From JBJFCE01 sp964437825 (GTDB lineage Bacteria > Bacillota > Clostridia > Lachnospirales > Lachnospiraceae), in the NCBI GenBank assembly GCA_964437825.1, contig CAYTIH010000048.1, positions 1 to 18,355 on the forward strand: DNA of 18,355 bases. The letters run 5' to 3'. Of this stretch, positions 14,248 to 18,355 are shown piece by piece. Made by a program: the position numbers and the translations under genes. How positions within the stretch are numbered: position 1 is the first letter of the stretch; each line of letters begins with the position of its first letter. The notes beneath the pieces were generated by a model, which worked only from the letters and a program-made list of their open reading frames with translations, made no database searches and was not told the origin of the DNA.

Positions 14248-15053
14248 CCTGCTTCCCTGATGGCCTCCGCCATGCGGATGGCCCTGACATTTTCTTTAAC
14301 ATCATGTACTCTGACGAAGGCATAATGCTGCATGACAGCCATCACGGTTGTAACCAGAGTTCCCTCCATGCGCTCCGTCACCGGCAAATCGAGTGTCAGT
14401 CCGATCACGGACTTTCTCGAGGTTCCAAGCAGCAACGGATACCCGAACATATGAAGCTCACCCATATGCTTTATAATTTCCAGATTGTTTTCATAATTTT
14501 TTGCAAAACCGACGCCGGGGTCCAGCATAATATGATCCTGAGGAATCCGTGCTCTCTGCGCAATTTGAAGTGTTTCGGATAAATCCGCAATCAAATCCTG
14601 CACAAAATCCGTATAATCCGCCTGCTCCCGATTATGCATCAGACAACAGGACTTTCCGCTTTCGGCAATGACCGCCGCCATGTCCGCATCGTATTTTAAT
14701 CCCCAGATATCATTAATCAAATCCGCACCCGCCTCAATACCGGCACGGGCCACGCTGCTCTTATAGGTGTCCAGCGATACCGGAATATTAAATTCCGATT
14801 TAATTTTTGCAATAACCGGTACGACTCTTTCGATTTCTTCCCGGTCGCTCAGCTTTTGATATCCCGGCCTGGTGGATTCTCCTCCCACATCTATGATCGA
14901 AGCCCCTTCCGAAATCATCTGCTGCGTATGACGCAGCGCATCCTCCATACGGTTCCATTTTCCACCGTCAGAAAAAGAATCCGGCGTTACGTTCAGGATT
15001 CCCATTACATAAGTATGATTTGCCGTATCAAAGTCCCGATTTCCGATTCTCAT
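14244..15053 (-). CDS. folP: Dihydropteroate synthase
   Basis: Condenses 6-hydroxymethyl-dihydropterin pyrophosphate with p-aminobenzoate; the sulfonamide target. The family motifs are complete: MGILNVTPDSFSDGG near the N-terminus, IDVGGESTRPG, VSLDTYKSSVA, INDIWG, LDPGVGFAKN, LLGTSRKSVIG and the C-terminal VRVHDV. The length is 269 residues. A TTG at 15059 is in frame, but AAAGGA would then lie right against it. The ATG at 15053 has AAGGA with a 7-nt spacer and is preferred. It lies 62 nt downstream of the HD-protein gene and overlaps folBK by 4 nt. The upstream gap carries three 12-nt repeats. Confidence 0.95.
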   Translation of the reverse strand: MRIGNRDFDTANHTYVMGILNVTPDSFSDGGKWNRMEDALRHTQQMISEGASIIDVGGESTRPGYQKLSDREEIERVVPVIAKIKSEFNIPVSLDTYKSSVARAGIEAGADLINDIWGLKYDADMAAVIAESGKSCCLMHNREQADYTDFVQDLIADLSETLQIAQRARIPQDHIMLDPGVGFAKNYENNLEIIKHMGELHMFGYPLLLGTSRKSVIGLTLDLPVTERMEGTLVTTVMAVMQHYAFVRVHDVKENVRAIRMAEAIREAG

Positions 15054-15061
15054 GATCAATT

Positions 15062-15097
15062 CCTTTCCATTACTTTTTGAATTACTCTTTCAATTAC
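15062..15097 (-). repeat. Three imperfect 12-nt tandem repeats before folP
   Basis: On the minus strand three adjacent 12-mers read GTAATTGAAAGA (15097-15086), GTAATTCAAAAA (15085-15074) and GTAATGGAAAGG (15073-15062). The last one supplies the AAAGGA ribosome binding site of folP. In frame with the end of the HD gene, past its stop, they would encode VIERVIQKVMER. Confidence 0.6.
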
Positions 15098-15115
15098 CCC
15101 TTCCGCTACGTATGG

Positions 15116-15610
15116 CTACCGAATGATATCCATGTTTTTTTTCTCTTTACTCCAGTCACATATACTCTCGGCCTTACAATAGTAGCAGGGGCGGCTCATT
15201 TTATCCGCGCGGTACAAAACGCCCCGCAGATTCCGTTCCTCTTTTACGGACGCGTCCCTGTGATGCAGCACAGCATCAATAATAACACTCGTTTCGTTAT
15301 CGTCAAAGCCGCTTGCTTTCAGAATATCGGGCGCAAGCGCTGCGCCTGCCCTCTCATGGGGCGTTCCGTTCTCATACTGGACATACCGCCCGATATCATG
15401 TACCAGAGCCGCCGCATAGATCAGTTCCCCGGAAATTCCCATTCCTTCCTCCAGATTTAACAGCTGTCCGATTCTCGCCACATCCATAAAATGAGGCATA
15501 TCATGATGACAAAAGCTCCGGTGCCGTTCGGCTTCTTCATTTTTAGTCATACACTCTCTGTATATGGGATTTTGTAAAATCCGATTGACACGAATCATTT
15601 TTTCCGTCAT
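15116..15610 (-). CDS. HD-domain hydrolase embedded in the folate operon
   Basis: A 164-residue metal-dependent phosphohydrolase of the HD superfamily. The signature is seen as CHHDMPHFMDVARIGQLL (His 35/36), ALVHDIGRYVQYE (His71-Asp72), VLHHRD (115-119) and the distal Asp in LYRADKMSR (Asp136). A short Cys cluster ends the protein (CYYC at 142-145 and Cys151), which could bind a metal. The frame is open to 15685, but that part overlaps folE. The ATG at 15610 lies 4 nt after the folE stop and has GGGGGA 7 nt upstream. The position between folE and folP suggests a role in folate synthesis. The unassigned step there is removal of phosphates from dihydroneopterin triphosphate; this is an inference. 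A general nucleotidase is the alternative. Confidence 0.88.
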   Translation of the reverse strand: MTEKMIRVNRILQNPIYRECMTKNEEAERHRSFCHHDMPHFMDVARIGQLLNLEEGMGISGELIYAAALVHDIGRYVQYENGTPHERAGAALAPDILKASGFDDNETSVIIDAVLHHRDASVKEERNLRGVLYRADKMSRPCYYCKAESICDWSKEKKNMDIIR

Positions 15611-15614
15611 TTCG

Positions 15615-16172
15615 TTATCCCCCAAGCATCTGAAAGAATCTGTTTTGCAAACGCTCATCCGTTTCAAAGACTCCCCTTGTGGCAACCGTTACCGTTTTAC
15701 TTCCCGGCTTCTTAATGCCCCGCATGGTCATACACATATGCTCTGCCTCCAGCATGACCATGGCGCCCTTGGGACCCAAATACTCCATCAAGGCATCGGC
15801 AATCTGAGCGGTTAATTGCTCCTGAAGCTGCAGACGCTTTGCATATACTTCGACGGTTCTTGCCAGCTTGCTAAGCCCGACCACTCTGCCATCGGGAATA
15901 TAGGCAACATGTGCCCTTCCATAAAAAGGCATTAAATGATGTTCACAGGTGGAATAAAATACAATATCCTTTTCCAGTACGATTTCCGCACTACCGGTAC
16001 GAAAGGTTTTGGAAAGCGGGATTGCCGCATCCTCCTCCATGCCGCTGAAAATTTCCTCATACATTCTGGCGATGCGGTTCGGTGTTTCCGCAAGTCCCTC
16101 TCTGGTAACATCCTCCCCGATTCCTTCTAATAAAAGCTTTACTGCTTCTTCTATTTTCTTTTTATCCACCAT
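15615..16172 (-). CDS. folE: GTP cyclohydrolase I
   Basis: Converts GTP to 7,8-dihydroneopterin triphosphate, the first committed step of folate synthesis. Its 185 residues have the usual length. The zinc ligands are seen in STCEHHLMPF (Cys76, His79) and EHMCMTMRG (Cys147), and the substrate-binding motifs are VAYIPDGRVVGLSKLAR and GIKKPGSKTVT. With both cysteines present it is the zinc-dependent type IA enzyme. The ATG has GGAG 6 nt upstream. The gap to folC is 32 nt, and the HD gene follows 4 nt after the stop, so all are co-transcribed. Confidence 0.96.
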   Translation of the reverse strand: MVDKKKIEEAVKLLLEGIGEDVTREGLAETPNRIARMYEEIFSGMEEDAAIPLSKTFRTGSAEIVLEKDIVFYSTCEHHLMPFYGRAHVAYIPDGRVVGLSKLARTVEVYAKRLQLQEQLTAQIADALMEYLGPKGAMVMLEAEHMCMTMRGIKKPGSKTVTVATRGVFETDERLQNRFFQMLGG

Positions 16173-16204
16173 AGCTGTCTCCCCTGCCGCTCTTCCACGT
16201 TTTT

Positions 16205-17548
16205 CTATTTCTTCATGTCCTGCGACCGCTTATGCTCCGCCTTTTTCTCCGCAGTATTTTTGCTCCGGCTCCTTACAATTTCCGTCAATTTTCCCAAATA
16301 GGACAACGATCCGAAGGATACAATTACCGTTTGGGAATCTGCAAGCAGATACGCCATCTCCACTGCCTCCTCCAGACTGTCCGCCGCAGTTACACTCGGT
16401 TGATATTCTCTCACTTCCCGCGCCAGGTCATACGCGGACATTGCTCTGGCATTTCCCGGGGCAGCCACGGTAATCACCTGCTGTGCCAGAGTCGCCGTGC
16501 TTTGTATGATTTTCGGATATTCCTTATCACGCAGGATACCCATAATGAATATTTTCCGTTTTCCGTGCACGTAAAGCTCTATGGAGTGCGCCAGCTTTTC
16601 AGCCGCCTCTGCGTTGTGAGCTCCGTCCACGATAAACAGAGGCTTCTTGGAAAGCACCGTAAAACGGCCGGGCCAGCAGGCAGCTGCAAGCCCTTCCCTG
16701 ATCTGTGCCTCACTCACCGGAAATCCCAGGTTCCCAAGCTCCTGCAGCACGCAGAGTGAAAGCACCGCGTTTTCTATCTGAAAGCTGCCCCCCAGAGAAA
16801 TACGCAGATTCCGGTAATCTCCGTAAGAAAAATTTTGTTTTTCCATGCCATAGCGGATATCCCGGGCCTTAGCGGAGTCTGCAACGACAAGCTTCGCATG
16901 AAGCTGCCCGCACCGGTTTTTGATCACTTCCATGACCTCCGGCTTCTGGCTCATACTGACGACCACGCTTCCGGGCTTGATAATACCTGCCTTCTGAACC
17001 GCAATCTCGGACAGTGTCTTTCCCAGAAACTGCATATGATCCATGCTGACAGATGCAAACACACATACAAGCGTTGTTGTAATCAGATTCGTCGCATCCA
17101 GCAGTCCTCCCATCCCTGTTTCCAATACCACAATATCACATTTATGATCCGCAAAAAAAAGAAATGCAACCGCGGTCTCTATTTCAAATGCGGTTGGATG
17201 AGGCAGTCCCTCCGCCTCCATGGCATCCGCCTTTTCACTGACCTGAGCAAGATATCCCGCAAAAGCCTGTTTGGAAATCATTTTTCCATCGATTTGAAAG
17301 CGCTCCCTGTAATCAAAAACCGCCGGAGAGCTGTATCGCCCGGTATGGTATCCCGCTGTTGTCAGAACCGATGATACATATGCCAATGCGGAACCTTTCC
17401 CGTTGGTACCTGCAATATGAATAAACTGACATAAATCCTGCGGATTTCCCAGTCTCCTGCACAGTTCTTTGATGGACGCAAGTCCCAAGGAACTGCCAAG
17501 ATGATTTACTTTTTCCATATATTCCATTGCTTCCGAGTACTTCATCAT
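16205..17548 (-). CDS. folC: Bifunctional dihydrofolate / folylpolyglutamate synthase
   Basis: Adds glutamate to dihydropteroate and extends the polyglutamate tail of folates, using ATP. The 447-residue Mur-ligase-type protein has the P-loop HIAGTNGKGSALAY (44-57), SSPAVFDYRERFQIDG, LETGMGGLLDATN and, in the C-terminal domain, LFIVDGAHNAEAAEKL and IMGILRDKEYP. The last 20 residues are highly charged and probably a disordered tail. Two ATGs are adjacent (17548 and 17545), with AGGCGG 5-8 nt upstream. It is the first gene of the folate operon. No clear promoter was found in the 70-bp gap to the divergent gene. Confidence 0.95.
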   Translation of the reverse strand: MMKYSEAMEYMEKVNHLGSSLGLASIKELCRRLGNPQDLCQFIHIAGTNGKGSALAYVSSVLTTAGYHTGRYSSPAVFDYRERFQIDGKMISKQAFAGYLAQVSEKADAMEAEGLPHPTAFEIETAVAFLFFADHKCDIVVLETGMGGLLDATNLITTTLVCVFASVSMDHMQFLGKTLSEIAVQKAGIIKPGSVVVSMSQKPEVMEVIKNRCGQLHAKLVVADSAKARDIRYGMEKQNFSYGDYRNLRISLGGSFQIENAVLSLCVLQELGNLGFPVSEAQIREGLAAACWPGRFTVLSKKPLFIVDGAHNAEAAEKLAHSIELYVHGKRKIFIMGILRDKEYPKIIQSTATLAQQVITVAAPGNARAMSAYDLAREVREYQPSVTAADSLEEAVEMAYLLADSQTVIVSFGSLSYLGKLTEIVRSRSKNTAEKKAEHKRSQDMKK

Positions 17549-17612
17549 GGACGCCGCCTGTTAACAAAAAATTTTAATCTTAGTTACATAGAATTCTTCT
17601 TTTCACACAAAC

Positions 17613-17641
17613 TGGTGTTATGAATACGCATCATAACACCA
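17613..17641. repeat. Perfect 11-bp inverted repeat between folC and the divergent gene
   Basis: TGGTGTTATGA (17613-17623) is the exact reverse complement of TCATAACACCA (17631-17641), with a 7-nt loop. The left arm contains the first possible start codon of the CmpB-like gene (17620-17622), and the dyad lies 65-93 bp upstream of folC. It could be an operator for both genes or a hairpin that hides the start codon. Confidence 0.6.
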
Positions 17642-18105
17642 ATCCCATCAAACATCATATGAAAAAGAAACATCTGCAAAGGTTCCTGCAGGATTTTACC
17701 CTGTGCGGTTTGATCGGTCTGCTTACCGAGATCGGCTTTACGGCCATGAATTCTCTGAAAAGACGCGATTATTCCCTCAAAGGAACAACCTCCCTTTGGA
17801 TGTTTCCCATCTACGGTACTGCTGCCGCCATTGTGCCCGTTTCTTCTTTTTTGTCCAAAAAGAAGACTCCCACATGGCTGCGCGGCACATTCTATATGCT
17901 TTGCATTTATGCCGCGGAATTTGCCTCCGGTAAAAAGCTGCGTACAAAAAAGTGCTGTCCCTGGGATTACCGCCGCTCCCGCCTGCACATCAACGGACTG
18001 ATCCGGCTGGACTATGCTCCCTGGTGGTTTCTGTTCGGACTTGCCATCGAAAAGCTTTTTCATACGCTGCACCGGTCGGACTCCGGTCAGGAAACAGTAT
18101 CCTAA
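17620..18105 (+). CDS. CmpB-like integral membrane protein (putative ABC transporter permease)
   Basis: A 161-residue membrane protein resembling the CmpB family (PF06541, putative ABC-transporter type IV), whose function is not established. About four membrane segments are visible: FTLCGLIGLLTEIGFTAM, SLWMFPIYGTAAAIVPVSSF, LRGTFYMLCIYAAEFASG and APWWFLFGLAIEKLF. Family-like features are the Glu in the first helix, WMFPIYG, and a CPWDY motif followed by LHINGLIRLDY. The start is uncertain. The ATG at 17620 lies inside an inverted repeat without a good ribosome binding site. The ATG at 17659 (MKKKHLQRF) has none either but begins the conserved part. A TAGAAT -10-like box sits at 17589-17594. 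The stop overlaps the convergent PH-domain gene by 4 nt. Confidence 0.75.
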   Translation: MNTHHNTNPIKHHMKKKHLQRFLQDFTLCGLIGLLTEIGFTAMNSLKRRDYSLKGTTSLWMFPIYGTAAAIVPVSSFLSKKKTPTWLRGTFYMLCIYAAEFASGKKLRTKKCCPWDYRRSRLHINGLIRLDYAPWWFLFGLAIEKLFHTLHRSDSGQETVS

Positions 18106-18355
18106 AGGTCAGCCGGATCCGCATCCTCCAGATCTCCGGCGCCAATGTTGAGCATATTCATGGTTCTGCGCTTCATACGCGCCTCCTCCGACACCTTGAG
18201 TATGAAATCCTTGATCGCTTTGGAATTCCTGATATGTTCCAGTACCAGCTGTGGATGCGTCGTATCACCGGTAAAACAGGTAATCGTACCCAGACCGAAC
18301 ATTTTTTCGGCCAAGGTCGCGCTGTGACGTACATCCTGAACCTTATACATGTAAC
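18102..18355 (-). CDS. Bacterial PH-domain protein (bPH2/YdbS-like), C-terminal part
   Basis: Partial gene; the frame stays open to the right edge, so the N-terminus is missing. The visible sequence, YKVQDVRHSATLAEKMFGLG followed by TITCFTGDTTHPQLVLEHI, matches the strand pattern of bacterial pleckstrin-homology domains (bPH2, PF03703 type). There the RVEDVR...FGLG.I block and the following D-x-x-x-P-x-L segment are characteristic. A C-terminal helix (SKAIKDFILKVSEEARMKRR) follows, then an acidic tail. Small single-domain members are usually 120-160 residues. The cellular role is not known. The ATG at 18350 is internal to the domain and probably not the true start. The gene converges on the CmpB-like gene. 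Confidence 0.82.
   Translation of the reverse strand, partial: YMYKVQDVRHSATLAEKMFGLGTITCFTGDTTHPQLVLEHIRNSKAIKDFILKVSEEARMKRRTMNMLNIGAGDLEDADPADL

Noticed and set aside
15611..15685. Longer start of the HD protein overlapping folE
   Set aside because: The extra residues are the antiphase reading of the folE end. The ATG at 15610 has GGGGGA at good spacing and follows the folE stop by 4 nt.

Overview
The window looks like chromosomal DNA of a Gram-positive, moderate-GC anaerobe of the Clostridia, most likely Lachnospiraceae. This is an inference from a YkpA-type ABC-F protein, a fused FolB-FolK, a DUF815 ATPase next to a fused chorismate mutase/prephenate dehydratase, a DUF5050 protein and a CmpB-like membrane protein. 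AGGAGG-type ribosome binding sites are common. No rRNA, tRNA or CRISPR array was seen. Genus and species cannot be fixed from the sequence alone.

Layout. Positions 1-79 (minus) hold a short fragment resembling the large SNF2/DEAD-type helicases of conjugative elements, cut off on its upstream side. A promoter and a structured leader (about 153-347) precede a tight plus-strand operon: ABC-F ATPase (ykpA-like), PHP phosphoesterase and Cof-type HAD phosphatase, joined by 1-4 nt overlaps. This operon converges on a remnant of a MATE efflux pump (3649-3861, minus).

A long minus-strand cluster then runs from 12003 down to 3945: pheA, a DUF815 ATPase, a Ppx/GppA exopolyphosphatase with an HD-type C-terminus, polyphosphate kinase, a Maf-HAD fusion and a small acidic protein. 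The first gaps are 18-31 bp, so pheA to ppk is probably one transcript. The Ppk/Ppx pair makes and degrades polyphosphate. Between pheA and the divergent DUF5050 gene lies a 373-bp region with two good promoters and a multi-hairpin segment that resembles a miniature mobile element.

From 17548 down to 13423 (minus) lies a folate operon: folC, folE, an HD-domain hydrolase, folP and folBK. Together they cover GTP to dihydrofolate and polyglutamylation, except for an assigned dihydroneopterin triphosphate dephosphorylation step. The uncharacterised HD protein inside the operon is a natural candidate for that step. The right end holds a divergent CmpB-like membrane protein and, convergent with it, the C-terminal part of a bacterial PH-domain protein that runs off the edge.

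The best leads are the HD protein in the folate operon, the Maf-HAD fusion with a 28-bp tandem duplication that rewrote its C-terminus, the MITE-like element in the pheA leader, and the four ATCGC motifs spaced exactly 10 nt apart before ykpA.
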